Positions 1-8,856 of a stretch of 60,472 nucleotides of DNA are shown piece by piece. The notes under the pieces were generated by a model. The model was not told where the DNA came from and did not search any database. It saw nothing but the letters and a program-made list of their open reading frames with translations. The number at the start of each line of letters is the position of its first letter. The stretch's first letter is position 1. The position numbers and the translations under genes were made by a program. The stretch spans positions 1 to 60,472 of the forward strand of contig JAUSAZ010000049.1 of the NCBI GenBank assembly GCA_030652255.1. The letters are read 5' to 3'. This stretch comes from Myxococcales bacterium (GTDB taxonomy: Bacteria > Myxococcota_A > Polyangia > Polyangiales > Ga0077539).

Positions 1-182
1 ATCCTGGGACTGCCAATCGAGCCCGCGCGTTGATGCACATCACGTGGGCATGCGATAGCCTGGGGTGAGCGCCAACGCGCGAACCCCGGCCCACAGCGGG
101 TTGCGCCACTCACGAACGACACCCGTTGCGCATCTCGTGGGCTTGGCGCCATGGCCCGTTGCCCAATGGCCACAATGGAGAA

Positions 183-232
183 AACCCCCGCTGCCTCGAT
201 TCCCTGGTGAGGGGATCGAGGCGACGGGGGTT
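183..232 (-). terminator. Rho-independent terminator of the outer-membrane protein gene
   Basis: Read on the minus strand, a long hairpin follows the stop codon at 279. The outer arms are AACCCCCG (183-190) and CGGGGGTT (225-232), the inner arms GCCTCGAT (193-200) and ATCGAGGC (215-222), with a short loop. The hairpin is followed by TTTTC on the minus strand (181-184). A stem this long followed by a T run is unusual in such GC-rich DNA and supports intrinsic termination. Positions 1-182 and 233-278 contain no gene I can support. Confidence 0.75.
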
Positions 233-278
233 CTCCAGCGACGGTCGCTCCGGGGCGATGCCTGCCCCGGGTGTCGGC

Positions 279-1007
279 TCAGAGCATGACGGTGTAGCCG
301 ACGTTGAGACCGAAGGACGTGTTGCCGCCGATGAACGTGCCCTGCGGCGTGCGGAGCACCTCCGAGGTGGAGTACACGAAGGTGAGCGCCGGCGACAGGA
401 TGCCCGAGCGGCCGACCATGATGTTCATGCCGAGCCGCGGGGCGAGCGCGAAGCCCGCGCCGGGGCCGTCGGCGTACCCGAGGCCCACGCCCACGCCGAG
501 GAAGGCGAAGAGGCTGCGGTTGATCGGAAGGTGGTAGCTCGGCTCGACCAGCACGTTGAGCGACGACGCCGAGCTGCTCACGCCCGCGGTGGTGGTGCTC
601 GAGTAGTTGAACCCGATGATGCCCGACAGCTGGATGTTGTCGGTGAAGAACCAGCCGACCGTGGGCGAGATGTTGAACTGCGTGAGCTCACCAGCGAGCG
701 TCAGGCCGATCGAGCCGCCGAGCTCGACGACGCCCGGACGACCGTACGCCGTACTGCCGCCGATGCCGGCCTGCGAGACGACGCCGCCCGCCGTAGCGAT
801 CGGCGCGGCCACCGGGGGAGCGGGGTCGTTGTCCGAGCGCGAAGCCGGGAGCGCGCCGGGGGTCGTCCCATTGCCCACCTGCATGCTGCTCTGTTGAACG
901 GCCGCGCCGGTCGACGTGTTGCCGCCGGACTGCGCGAAGGACACCGCAGAGGCCGCCGTCACGCTAGCCATGACGCCCACACCGAGGATGAGTTGAGAGT
1001 ACTTCAT
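279..1007 (-). CDS. Small outer-membrane beta-barrel protein
   Basis: 242 aa. The start is the ATG at 1007 because it opens a clean signal peptide (MKYSQLILGVGVMASVTAAS, cleavage after SFA) and has GGAGGT just upstream; the frame is open for another 51 codons without either. After a low-complexity S/G/Q/A/P linker (about residues 25-75), the mature part alternates hydrophobic and polar residues (for example the stretches around FNYSSTTT and the final LNVGYTVML). It ends with a hydrophobic residue, as outer-membrane barrels do. The overall pattern fits a small 8-strand barrel (OmpA/OmpW-like porin fold), but I cannot name a specific family or ligand. It is monocistronic with a strong terminator behind it. 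Confidence 0.8.
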   Translation of the reverse strand: MKYSQLILGVGVMASVTAASAVSFAQSGGNTSTGAAVQQSSMQVGNGTTPGALPASRSDNDPAPPVAAPIATAGGVVSQAGIGGSTAYGRPGVVELGGSIGLTLAGELTQFNISPTVGWFFTDNIQLSGIIGFNYSSTTTAGVSSSASSLNVLVEPSYHLPINRSLFAFLGVGVGLGYADGPGAGFALAPRLGMNIMVGRSGILSPALTFVYSTSEVLRTPQGTFIGGNTSFGLNVGYTVML

Positions 1008-1252
1008 GAGACCTCCACCGAATCGTTTGTTGTCGATTGCCGCGATCCAGGCGGACCATTTCCGCCGTCGCGCTGAGCACCTCCTTCGCACGACCCGTAC
1101 CAGAGGGAATTGCGCCCGAATTGCCACAATGATCCACGGGGACCGAGCGCTCGCGACCATCTCGCCTCACCCGCGGCGGCGAGGACCTGTGCAGTGTGCT
1201 GATAAGGTACAAGTGGAGACGGGAATGGACAGGATGGAGTCCGCTCGGGGGC

Positions 1253-2149
1253 TCAGACGGCGGCGGCGAGGGCCCCGGCGACGCGCGGGTGCTTGAAGGC
1301 GTAGCCGCTCGCGAGGAGGGCGGCGGGCACGGCGCGCTGCCCGGTGACGACGACCTCCGCCATCGGGCCGAGCGCCAGGCGCAGCGCGAAGGCGGGCACC
1401 GGCAGCCACGACGGGCGGTGCAGCTGGCGCCCGAGGGCCTCCGCGAAGTCCCGGAAGCGCACCGGCTCCGGGGCCGTCACGTTGACCGGGCCGCGCAGGT
1501 CGTCGTGGTCGATGGCCCACAGGGTGGCGCCCACCACGTCGGCCAGGTGCACCCACGGAAACCACTGCCGCCCGTCGCCCACCGGGCCCCCGACGAAGAG
1601 CTTGAAGGGCAGGAGCATGCGTTCGAGCGAGCCGCCCCCGTCGCCGAGCACCACGCCGATGCGCAGCCGCACCTCGCGCGCGCCCAGCTCTCCCGCCCGC
1701 TCGGCCTCGCGCTCCCAGTCGCGGCAGACGCCCGCGAGGAAGTCATCCCCCGGCGGCGTCGCCTCGGTGACCTCCTCGTCGCCGCGAGGCCCGTAGAAGC
1801 CCACCGCGGAGGCGTTGACGAGCACCCGCGGGCGAGGGGACGCCCCGGCGATGGCGTCGACCACCCGGCGCGTGGTGCGCACCCGGCTCTCGCGGATGGC
1901 CGCCCGGAAGGCGTCGTCCCAGCGCTTCGCCCCGACGGGCTCGCCCGCGAGGTTGACCACCGCGTCGAGGTCCGCCACCCCCTCGGGGGTGATGGCCTCC
2001 AGCGAGCGCGCGTCGGCGCCCGCGGGCAGCGACCGACGCGCCCTCACCGGGTCGCGCGAGAACGCCACCACCTCGTCGCCGCGCGCGATGAGCGCAGCGA
2101 CCAGCGACCTGCCCACGAACCCGGTGGCCCCGACGACTCCCACACGCAT
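1253..2149 (-). CDS. TIGR01777 family epimerase (SDR39U1/YfcH-like)
   Basis: 298 aa, close to the usual 290-300 of the family. It starts with MRVGVVGATGFVG, the N-terminal Rossmann NAD(P)-binding glycine motif (GxxGxxG). Further family marks are VVNLAGEPVG (residues about 65-75), the SAVGFYGP segment with the Tyr of the SDR active site, FPWVHLADVV and the C-terminal PVNVTAPEPV (DUF1731-like tail). The ATG at 2149 is preceded by GAGGAG. The family is an extended short-chain dehydrogenase/reductase of unknown physiological substrate, often linked to envelope or division phenotypes in bacteria. It lies 41 nt downstream of a lipoprotein gene in the same direction, so co-transcription is likely. 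Confidence 0.9.
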   Translation of the reverse strand: MRVGVVGATGFVGRSLVAALIARGDEVVAFSRDPVRARRSLPAGADARSLEAITPEGVADLDAVVNLAGEPVGAKRWDDAFRAAIRESRVRTTRRVVDAIAGASPRPRVLVNASAVGFYGPRGDEEVTEATPPGDDFLAGVCRDWEREAERAGELGAREVRLRIGVVLGDGGGSLERMLLPFKLFVGGPVGDGRQWFPWVHLADVVGATLWAIDHDDLRGPVNVTAPEPVRFRDFAEALGRQLHRPSWLPVPAFALRLALGPMAEVVVTGQRAVPAALLASGYAFKHPRVAGALAAAV

Positions 2150-2190
2150 GATGAACTCCTCTGCTCGCGGGACGTTGGATGCTCCCCCGC

Positions 2191-4056
2191 CTAGCGCGGG
2201 GGCTGCAATTGGAAGTCCGGCTCCGGGAGCTGCGACGGCGCCGTCGGGAGGCGCCCACCCCCCTGCGCGGCCCGGCGCTGCGCGGCCACGGCCTGCTGCT
2301 GGGCCTGCTGCATCTGGCGCATCATCTGGGCCTGCTGGGCCTGGAGCGCGGCGATCTGGTCGCGCACGTTGTTGACCGCCACGACCGGGGCGTCGAGGGC
2401 GATCTCGAAGCGCGCGCCGGTGTCGCCGAGGCGGGTTGCGTGCAGGGTGCCGTGCACCGCGTCGGTGGTGTTGGCGTCGGCGGAGGGCGGCGCGTTGAGC
2501 AGCGAGAGGATCGCCGCCGGCGTGAGGTGCACCACCGCGGCGCGGTCGTCGGGAACCGTCGGCGCGAGCCGGTCGCCGGTGAGCATGGCACGGTAGCGGG
2601 CGACGGGGTCGACGGCGTCGACGAGCAGGAGGGTGTCGCCGTCGGGCACGAGGAGCACCGTGCGCTGGAACTGGGCGCGCATCTCGGCGGGCACCTGCGG
2701 CGGCAGGCGTGCCGGGTCGGGCCCGAGGCGGAGGCGCAGCGTCCCGGCCGGGAGCCCCGCGGGCGTGGGCATGATCGCGAACTGGTCGGCGGGGTTGGCT
2801 CCGGACGGCCGCGGCGTGCGGGGCACCGCCATGGCCGTGGTGCGGAGGCTGGCGACCTGCGCGGCCGCGCCGGGGACGCGCACGATCTCGATGCGGGTGA
2901 GGCCGTCCCCCGGGATGAAGCCCATGGCGCGCTGCCCGTGCTGGCGGAAGCCCGTGAGGTCGCGCAGGGCGTCCTGGAAGCGCACCATCTGTGGCCCGAA
3001 GGCTGCGGCCATGCGCGGGTCGGTGGCGTCGTCCGAGAGCAGCGGCGCGAGCGAGGAGACGTCGAAGCCGGTGGCGAAGTACGACGTGGCCGTGGCGGGC
3101 AGCCGGCGCAGCAGGTCGAGCGCGGCGTGCTGGCCCACGGACGACCCGATGAGCGCGCGGCTGCTGGCGCCGCCCGCGTGGGCGAACTCCACCTCCGCGC
3201 GGAGGTGGTAGCTGGTCTCGTCGAGCACGAGCGAGGCGTGGGCGCGGGAGAGGTCGTCGAAGAGCTGCTTGGTGTTCTCGGCGCTGCGATGCACGGCCTC
3301 GTAGCGCTCGACGAGGGGGCGGTTGGTGCCCGCGTCGTTGCGCCGCGGGTCTTGCGCCTCGAGCGCCGCGAGCTGCACCGCGAGCTCGCGCCGCGCGGGC
3401 TCGGGGCGCACCACCGCGTCGAGGAGCGCGGAGTCCGGCGGGGCGCTCGCCGCGGCGCGCACCAGCCAGCGCGAGAGCGGGCGCACCTGCTCCGTCGGGC
3501 CGCAGAGCATCGACCAGTCGCGGGCCGAGCGCCGCGCGATCCAGCACGGCGGCGCCGCCACGCCGCCGTCGCGGCCGGTGAGCAGGTCCTGCGCGGTGCC
3601 GGTGGGCTCGTACAGCCCGTCGCCGGCGTCGCGGTACCCGCGCCCCGCCTGGGCGTTCTGCACCACCTCCATGCCGGGCCGCAGCGGCCAGGCGATGGTG
3701 ATGTTGACCTGCCCGTTGGGCGTGCTGGCGCTGCTGGGCGCGAGGATGGCGGCGAAGGGCGCGTCGGGGTCGATGTCGACGCCGTGCTCGCCGAGGCCGG
3801 GGGAGATGCCCGGCGCGGCCTGCCCGAGCGCGAGCCGCGTCGGGACGCCGGGGGCGATGAGGTTGAGCACCTTGCGCAGGTTGCTCCCGCGGATGGCGAG
3901 CAGCGCGGCGCTCGGTAGCTCCGGGATCGCGAGGTCGGCCGCGGAGGGGGCCACGTCAGCCGCGCGGGCGGGCGGAACGTCGCGGGTCGCGGGCGGAGGG
4001 TTGTTCTTCTCGCAGCCCAGGAGAGCCAGCAGAACGAGCGCGTAGCGGGTCTTCAT
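2191..4056 (-). CDS. Large lipoprotein of unknown function
   Basis: 621 aa. The N terminus MKTRYALVLLALLGC is a lipoprotein signal with the lipobox Cys at residue 15; the following residues EKNN do not give a clear sorting rule here. The mature part has two similar-looking halves, each with beta-rich stretches, and a glutamine-rich helical tail (MMRQMQQAQQQAVAAQRR, near the C terminus) likely to form a coiled coil. The motif series AALLAIRGSNLRKVLNL near the start resembles the opening of DUF3352-type periplasmic proteins, but this is a weak resemblance. No catalytic motif was recognised. It sits upstream of the epimerase, 41 nt away. Confidence 0.75.
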   Translation of the reverse strand: MKTRYALVLLALLGCEKNNPPPATRDVPPARAADVAPSAADLAIPELPSAALLAIRGSNLRKVLNLIAPGVPTRLALGQAAPGISPGLGEHGVDIDPDAPFAAILAPSSASTPNGQVNITIAWPLRPGMEVVQNAQAGRGYRDAGDGLYEPTGTAQDLLTGRDGGVAAPPCWIARRSARDWSMLCGPTEQVRPLSRWLVRAAASAPPDSALLDAVVRPEPARRELAVQLAALEAQDPRRNDAGTNRPLVERYEAVHRSAENTKQLFDDLSRAHASLVLDETSYHLRAEVEFAHAGGASSRALIGSSVGQHAALDLLRRLPATATSYFATGFDVSSLAPLLSDDATDPRMAAAFGPQMVRFQDALRDLTGFRQHGQRAMGFIPGDGLTRIEIVRVPGAAAQVASLRTTAMAVPRTPRPSGANPADQFAIMPTPAGLPAGTLRLRLGPDPARLPPQVPAEMRAQFQRTVLLVPDGDTLLLVDAVDPVARYRAMLTGDRLAPTVPDDRAAVVHLTPAAILSLLNAPPSADANTTDAVHGTLHATRLGDTGARFEIALDAPVVAVNNVRDQIAALQAQQAQMMRQMQQAQQQAVAAQRRAAQGGGRLPTAPSQLPEPDFQLQPPR

Positions 4057-4209
4057 CGCCGCGGCTGCCTAGCACCGGAACGCGCACGTTGTCACGCGCC
4101 CAGCGGCATTCCCCCCGCCGGGAGCTGTGCCCGGGGAAGGTCGGAGACGAACGATGGAGTGGCGAGGAGGAGAGGGGAGTAAGGGGGAGGAGCAGCGCGC
4201 GACGGCGGA

Positions 4210-5571
4210 CTACCAGGCCGCGCGGACGCCGACGAAGGCCTCGACGCGGGTCCACGCGATGGGCTGGCCGCGGCCGCCGTCGGTGCCGGTCGAGTTGCCG
4301 AGGCGCACGTCGGAGATGTTCGACAGGCCCCGCACGGTGGCGTTGATGCCGAAGACCTCGTTGAAGCGATACTCGCCGAAGGCCGTCGCGTCGAGGCGCA
4401 CCGCGGAGAAGCGGCCGTCGGAGTCGTAGCCCACGCCGGGGACGTTGGGGGCGCCGTTGCGGTCGGCGACGTAGCCGTACTGGTACAGGCCCACGCCGCC
4501 CTCGAGGGAGATGAGGAAGCGGCCGTTGAAGGAGTGCGAGTACGAGAGATAGCCGCGGTTGCGGATGTAGAAGTTGCTGAAGAAGCTGTTGTTGACGTCG
4601 CGGAGGAAGCCCACGCGGAAGTTCGCTCGCGGGTTGATCAACCAGCGGAGCTCGGCCTGGCCGATGACGGTGTCGGCGTTGTCGCCGGCCTCGAAGAAGG
4701 TGGCCTCGTAGCCGACGAGGGCGAGCAGCGAGAGCTTCTCGGTGAGCAGGCCGTTGATGCCCACGCGCGTGCGGATGGGCATCGACGAGAACAGACCCGT
4801 CGGGGAGTTTTCCGGGCGGATGTACGTGGTGGGGTTGACCGAGCCCTCCCAGAGGAGCGCGGTCTTCGGGAGGAAGCGCCAGCGCATGCGGGCGTACACC
4901 GAGTGCCCGAGGTAGTCGTAGAAGTTGTAGTTCGAGCTGTCGAACAGGTTGGCGATGAAGTTGTAGCCGAGCCGGAACTCGAGCGTGCCGCGCGGCGGGG
5001 CGTACGCGAGCTCGGCGTTGGCCGTGTTGAAGTTGCGGTTGAAGGTCTGCGCCGGGAGCAGCATGCCGTCGGCGCCGGTGCCGGTCTGGGCGCCCGGCTG
5101 GATGGTGCGGAGGAAGTCGTCGGCGAGCACGAACTGCCACGTGCGCTGCGGGAAGAACTCGAAGCGGAGGTTGCCCTCCACGCCGAGGTTGCGCAGGTTG
5201 CTGGTGGTGTCGGGCGTCTGGAGCGCGATGAACTCGTGGTAGATGAGCGCGACGCCGCCGCGGAAGTTCACCGTCGGGAGCGCGGTGGCCGGAGCGTCGG
5301 AGTTGCGGCTGCGCTGCGGGCCGAGCGTGGTCACCGTCAGGCTGGGCGTGATGCGCAGGCGCAGGGCGCTCGCAGGGTCGTTGGCCCGGTAGAACACGTT
5401 GGAGTCGTAGCCGACCTCCGCCCCGATGCCGGGGTGCAACTCGAAGTTGCCGGCGCGGATGCCGCGACCCTGCGTGAGCTGCCGGTCCTGGAGCCAGACC
5501 TGCGCCGATGCGGGCGCTGCGAGACCAAACACCACGCCCGCGGAGAGCGCTGCCAGCGATCTTCGATTCAT
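4210..5571 (-). CDS. Outer-membrane beta-barrel protein, BBP2-like
   Basis: 453 aa. The chosen ATG at 5571 gives the signal peptide MNRRSLAALSAGVVFGLAAP with ASAQ cleavage; an upstream ATG at 5595 would only add eight residues. The mature protein begins with ELHPGIGAEVGYDSNVFY; GYDSN(V/I)F at this place is typical of putative beta-barrel porins (BBP2_2, PF10082) and exopolysaccharide-associated barrels. The rest is repeated amphipathic strands with aromatic girdles (YNFYDYLGHSVYARMRWRF) and it ends in GVRAAW, with a terminal aromatic residue as BAM substrates require. It follows the periplasmic gene at 5631 by 59 nt and is probably transcribed with it from the promoter at 6254-6281. A role in envelope or polysaccharide export is inference. 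Confidence 0.8.
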   Translation of the reverse strand: MNRRSLAALSAGVVFGLAAPASAQVWLQDRQLTQGRGIRAGNFELHPGIGAEVGYDSNVFYRANDPASALRLRITPSLTVTTLGPQRSRNSDAPATALPTVNFRGGVALIYHEFIALQTPDTTSNLRNLGVEGNLRFEFFPQRTWQFVLADDFLRTIQPGAQTGTGADGMLLPAQTFNRNFNTANAELAYAPPRGTLEFRLGYNFIANLFDSSNYNFYDYLGHSVYARMRWRFLPKTALLWEGSVNPTTYIRPENSPTGLFSSMPIRTRVGINGLLTEKLSLLALVGYEATFFEAGDNADTVIGQAELRWLINPRANFRVGFLRDVNNSFFSNFYIRNRGYLSYSHSFNGRFLISLEGGVGLYQYGYVADRNGAPNVPGVGYDSDGRFSAVRLDATAFGEYRFNEVFGINATVRGLSNISDVRLGNSTGTDGGRGQPIAWTRVEAFVGVRAAW

Positions 5572-5630
5572 CGTTCCCAACCTGTTTCCCGCCATCGACA
5601 CTGGAGACCGGATCACGGAGAGCGAGCCCG

Positions 5631-6212
5631 TCACATGACCGGGCTGGTGACGAGCGGACGCTCCGGCGCGAGCGTGTCGGGCGTCAGCTGCGTGGGATCC
5701 TCTTCGGGAATGGTCGGGTCGACCCGGACCGTGATCACCGTGCGGGTCGGGTCGAAGGTGCCCGTCTCCTCGCCGACGCACTGCCGCGCCTCGGTCTCGA
5801 GGGCCTCCGAGCGCGACCGGAAGATGTTCATGAGCTGGAACTCGTGGTTGCGCTGCCCGTCGTTGTTCAGGCTCACCGAGTTCTGGAGCAGCTCCTGGTG
5901 TTCGCGCGCCGAGCGCAGCGTCACGTCGACCTGGGTCAGCTTGTCGTTGAGGCAGTTGACCTTGATGATGTCGCGATCGGTGCGCGCCCGGTCGAGCAGG
6001 TCGCTCACCCGACGGCGCGACGCCGTGATCGAGTCGAGGGTCGAGGTCGCTTCACGCAACTGATCGGCCCCCGAGAGGTTCGCCGTCCGTCGGCTGCCGA
6101 CCTCGGCATCGGGTCGCGCCGTCGGCGTCACCGTCTGCGCGTCGGCACCCCCTACGGACAGTCCCAGTGCGACCAGCGCACCGAACACAACCCGCCGTAC
6201 CGCCAGAATCAT
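5631..6212 (-). CDS. Periplasmic helical protein, partner of the downstream barrel
   Basis: 193 aa from the ATG at 6212 (a GTG at 6215 would add one residue). AGGAAGGAAG lies upstream. The signal peptide is MILAVRRVVFGALVALGLSV with cleavage after GADA. The mature part is mainly alpha-helical and charged (about residues 45-135, heptad-like SITASRRRVSDLLDRARTDR), with two Cys (CLNDK and QCVGEE) that could form a disulfide, then a Thr/Pro-rich tail. I do not recognise the family. The adjacent outer-membrane barrel and shared promoter suggest a periplasmic accessory protein; that is inference. Confidence 0.75.
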   Translation of the reverse strand: MILAVRRVVFGALVALGLSVGGADAQTVTPTARPDAEVGSRRTANLSGADQLREATSTLDSITASRRRVSDLLDRARTDRDIIKVNCLNDKLTQVDVTLRSAREHQELLQNSVSLNNDGQRNHEFQLMNIFRSRSEALETEARQCVGEETGTFDPTRTVITVRVDPTIPEEDPTQLTPDTLAPERPLVTSPVM

Positions 6213-6253
6213 CACGCGTCTTCCTTCCTCGGACCCTTCGAATCAGGGCCGAC

Positions 6254-6281
6254 ACTCTACCGACCATCCCAAGGATGTCAA
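6254..6281 (-). promoter_or_regulatory. Sigma70-type promoter of the 6212/5571 gene pair
   Basis: On the minus strand a perfect -35 hexamer TTGACA (6276-6281) is followed after 16 nt by TAGAGT (6254-6259, 4/6 to TATAAT). The predicted transcription start is near 6247, giving a leader of about 35 nt before the ATG at 6212, with the Shine-Dalgarno AGGAAGG inside it. Confidence 0.65.
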
Positions 6282-6399
6282 CGCTCGTGGCAGGTGGCGC
6301 CACGGCCCTGGTCATCGCTACGCAGGCTCTCGGTGTCCGTCCCACGTCCCTGCATTCATCGTCCGTCAGGGCGCCGGGCAAGAGTGCATGGTCGCCATC

Positions 6400-7431
6400 T
6401 CATCTGCGACCGAACATGAATCCTGCCACCCCCCCTCCGATCATGCCCAGCTCGGTGACCGCCATCCTGGCCGCGGGCGGGGCCGACGAGTCGAACAACA
6501 AGAGCCCCAGGCCCAGGCCGAGCAGGCCCCCGCCGAGCGCGCCGAGGTCGAGCCAGCGGGTCTGCGCGGGGGTCGGCTCGAGGGCGCCCGCGGTGATCAT
6601 CGCCGCCGCGGTGCCCAGCACCGTCCCGGAGAGGGCGAAGATCCCGACGTGTCGGTCGGACTGCGTCGCGATGCCGGTCACCAGCCCGAGGGCCGTGCCC
6701 CACACCGACCCCGACACCACGAAGGCCGCCCCGCCCGGCCGCGGGTGCGTCGTCAGGCCGAGCGCCAGCCCGAGCCCGAGCCCGAGGGTGGCGCCGCCCA
6801 GCATCACCGACGACGCCAGCGGCACCTCGCGCCAGGGCCTCCCCCCGGTGAGCTCCGTCGCCAGCCCGGTGCCGATGAGGGCGCCCGCGACGAGGCCGGC
6901 GTTGATCGACGCCCCGAGGCCTTGCCTCACCGGGCGACGGTCGAGGGCCCACGCCGCCACCGCCCCGGCAGACGCGCCCAGCGCCGGGAGCCACGGGGCC
7001 GTCAGGGGTTCGTCGAGGGTCGCGAGCGCGTCGACCCAGAGGCCCACCGCCGCGCCGTACGCCACCGCGCTGCCATAGAGGGTGACGGCCTCGTAGGTGC
7101 CGCGCCGCGGGGGCGCCGTGATCGGCGGCAGCGCCGGGGCGCGCCCGAGGGTCTCCTGCGCGCGGGCCACCCGCAGCAGCACGGCCAGGGTCGAGTAGCC
7201 CTCCGGGCGCTCGCCGCGGCGGCGGAGCTCTCCCTCCGCCATCGCCCGCGCGCTCGCGGCCTGGCCCGCGCCGAGGAGGGCGGTCACCTGGTCGAGCAGC
7301 GCGCGCTCCCACGCGGCGTCGTTGGGCGGGGCGGGCAGCGCCTCGGCGCCGAGGGTCTGGGCGCCGACCGGCGCCGCCCAGAGGAGCCCGGCGGCGATCG
7401 CCCCGGAGACGCGCCGCCCCGGCCGGGACAT
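6400..7431 (-). CDS. Multi-pass membrane protein of unknown function
   Basis: 343 aa from the ATG at 7431. MSRPGRRVSGAIAAGLLWAA with PVGAQ is a signal peptide; the frame is open upstream but antisense-like in composition. After an Ala/Glu-rich helical segment (residues 30-100), the C-terminal two thirds are glycine/alanine/leucine-rich hydrophobic segments (for example GALIGTGLATELTGG, LGLGLGLALGL, GGGLLGLGLGLLLF), about eight to ten short membrane spans with Gly-zipper character. No family was recognised. The start codon overlaps the stop of the upstream gene (TGATG, shared A at 7431), so the two are translationally coupled. Confidence 0.75.
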   Translation of the reverse strand: MSRPGRRVSGAIAAGLLWAAPVGAQTLGAEALPAPPNDAAWERALLDQVTALLGAGQAASARAMAEGELRRRGERPEGYSTLAVLLRVARAQETLGRAPALPPITAPPRRGTYEAVTLYGSAVAYGAAVGLWVDALATLDEPLTAPWLPALGASAGAVAAWALDRRPVRQGLGASINAGLVAGALIGTGLATELTGGRPWREVPLASSVMLGGATLGLGLGLALGLTTHPRPGGAAFVVSGSVWGTALGLVTGIATQSDRHVGIFALSGTVLGTAAAMITAGALEPTPAQTRWLDLGALGGGLLGLGLGLLLFDSSAPPAARMAVTELGMIGGGVAGFMFGRR

Positions 7432-7907
7432 CAGTGCTCGCGGCGTCGCAGCGCAGCGTCCCAGCGCATCGCGATGCGCGCCACGGCGGCGTCGGACTCC
7501 TCGCCCAGGAGCTCGAGGGTGGTCTCCGCCCACCAGAGGGCGGTGCGGTCGACCGCCACCGTGCGCCCGTCGGCGGAGGCCACGTCGCGGGCCACCCGGG
7601 CCAGCGAGTCGACCGCGTGCACGAGCGCCACCAGCGCGGGCGCCGCGCCGGACGACTCGTCGCGCATCGAGCGCGCCCGGCCGTCGAGCTGATGCACCAC
7701 CCCGTCGAGCTCCTCGGTCGTCGCCGCGCCGTCGCTCCAACGGCTGAGCGCCTCGAGCGCCATCTCGGGGGTGTCGTCGTCGAGCAGGCGCGCGCCCTCC
7801 ACGGCCTCGAGCGCCGCGCGCACGCCCTCACACAAAGCTGACACCTCGCGCCGCGCCTCGGCGTCGCGCAGGAGGCCCGAGCGAACGCTGTCCAGGTTCT
7901 CGTTCAT
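7431..7907 (-). CDS. Small cytoplasmic helical protein, unknown
   Basis: 158 aa, acidic, predicted all-alpha, with no signal peptide. The ATG at 7907 follows GGAGAG; the longer open frame upstream is not convincing. Composition is Ala/Arg/Glu/Asp-rich with a conserved-looking ALWWAETTLELLGEE segment near residue 130. Its stop overlaps the start of the membrane-protein gene by one base (TGATG), suggesting a fixed stoichiometry or shared function with that protein. No family recognised. Confidence 0.7.
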   Translation of the reverse strand: MNENLDSVRSGLLRDAEARREVSALCEGVRAALEAVEGARLLDDDTPEMALEALSRWSDGAATTEELDGVVHQLDGRARSMRDESSGAAPALVALVHAVDSLARVARDVASADGRTVAVDRTALWWAETTLELLGEESDAAVARIAMRWDAALRRREH

Positions 7908-8072
7908 CGACTCTCCACCGTCAGCGTGTGTGACCCCGCGATGAAACCGCAAGAGACATCGCCACCTCGGACCTCGAAGCTCGCACGGCCTTCGTCCACC
8001 ACCGTGTGGAGTACACCCGATGCGGCCCCGCGCGATGGGGGCCACGACGGACGTCATCCCGACGCCTGGCGC

Positions 8073-8756
8073 TCAGCGGGTGCGGGAGGGCGGCGCGCCC
8101 GGGACGACCGGGGTCGTCGGGGTCACGGCGGTCCAGGGTTCGGCCAGCCAGACCCAGCGGCCGCCCGCGAAGGCGACGGGCTCGAACACCTCCGCCCCCG
8201 CGGCGCCGCGCACCTCCACCCGGAAGTACCGCACCGTCGGGCGGAGCGCCGTGCGCACCGCGGCGATGCGCGGGTCGAAGCCGTGGGACGCCCCGTCGGC
8301 GAGCTCGTCGCCCGTGGCGCCGGTGACCGTCACCGCGGCGCCGGGGCCGAGCGCGCGCAGCCGGGCGAGCTTCTCCTCCAGCCGAGCACGGGCGGGCGGG
8401 ACCACCGCGCCGCGCAGCTGCCGGTTGCCCTCGAAGGTGAACACCAGCGCGAAGCGGTCGTCGTCGAGGCGCAGCTGCTCCTCCAGGCGCTCGACCTGCG
8501 CGCGGTCACCCGCGGCGCTCGCGCGGGCCAGCTCGGTGAACATCGCCTGGAGCCCCGCGGCGGTGTCGGGGTACGGCGAGAGTGCGCGCAGCGGGTTGAT
8601 GATCTCCGCGGCCTCATCCTCGACCGGGGCGACGAGGGCGCGCGGGGCGGCGGGCGCCGCGGCGCGGGGCCCGGGCGACGGCGCCGGGCGGTTGCGGTTG
8701 CGGTTGCAGCCCACCGCGGAGAGCGCCAGGAGCGCGAACACGACACGACTTTGCAT
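8073..8756 (-). CDS. Lipoprotein of unknown function
   Basis: 227 aa from the ATG at 8756 (a GTG immediately upstream at 8759 is an alternative). MQSRVVFALLALSAVGC is a lipoprotein signal with Cys17, followed by the odd low-complexity NRNRNRPAPSPG linker encoded by a short GGTTGC hexamer repeat around 8691-8706. The rest is a soluble alpha/beta part with a charged helix (VERLEEQLRLDDDRF) and a C-terminal beta-rich domain. No recognised family. Confidence 0.7.
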   Translation of the reverse strand: MQSRVVFALLALSAVGCNRNRNRPAPSPGPRAAAPAAPRALVAPVEDEAAEIINPLRALSPYPDTAAGLQAMFTELARASAAGDRAQVERLEEQLRLDDDRFALVFTFEGNRQLRGAVVPPARARLEEKLARLRALGPGAAVTVTGATGDELADGASHGFDPRIAAVRTALRPTVRYFRVEVRGAAGAEVFEPVAFAGGRWVWLAEPWTAVTPTTPVVPGAPPSRTR

Positions 8757-8856
8757 CACGGGGCGGCGACACTACGGGCACTCCCGCGGCGACGCAAAGC
8801 CCGCGTTGACGGACGGCGTTGACAAGTCCGGTCGGGCTTTGGTTTGTGCTGCCTCC

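Noticed and set aside
1111..1126. Sigma54-like TGGCA-N9-CA on the minus strand upstream of the outer-membrane protein gene
   Set aside because: GG-N10-GC spacing is right, but only 8 of 12 fixed positions match; chance matches are common in GC-rich DNA.
1253..3547. Long 764-codon frame extending upstream of the epimerase
   Set aside because: Its upstream part lies antisense to and out of phase with the lipoprotein gene and has Arg/Pro/Ala-rich shadow composition; the Rossmann start at 2149 has a Shine-Dalgarno.
8819..8847. TTGACA upstream of apeB as a promoter
   Set aside because: No acceptable -10 at 16-18 nt; the start would be nearly leaderless.
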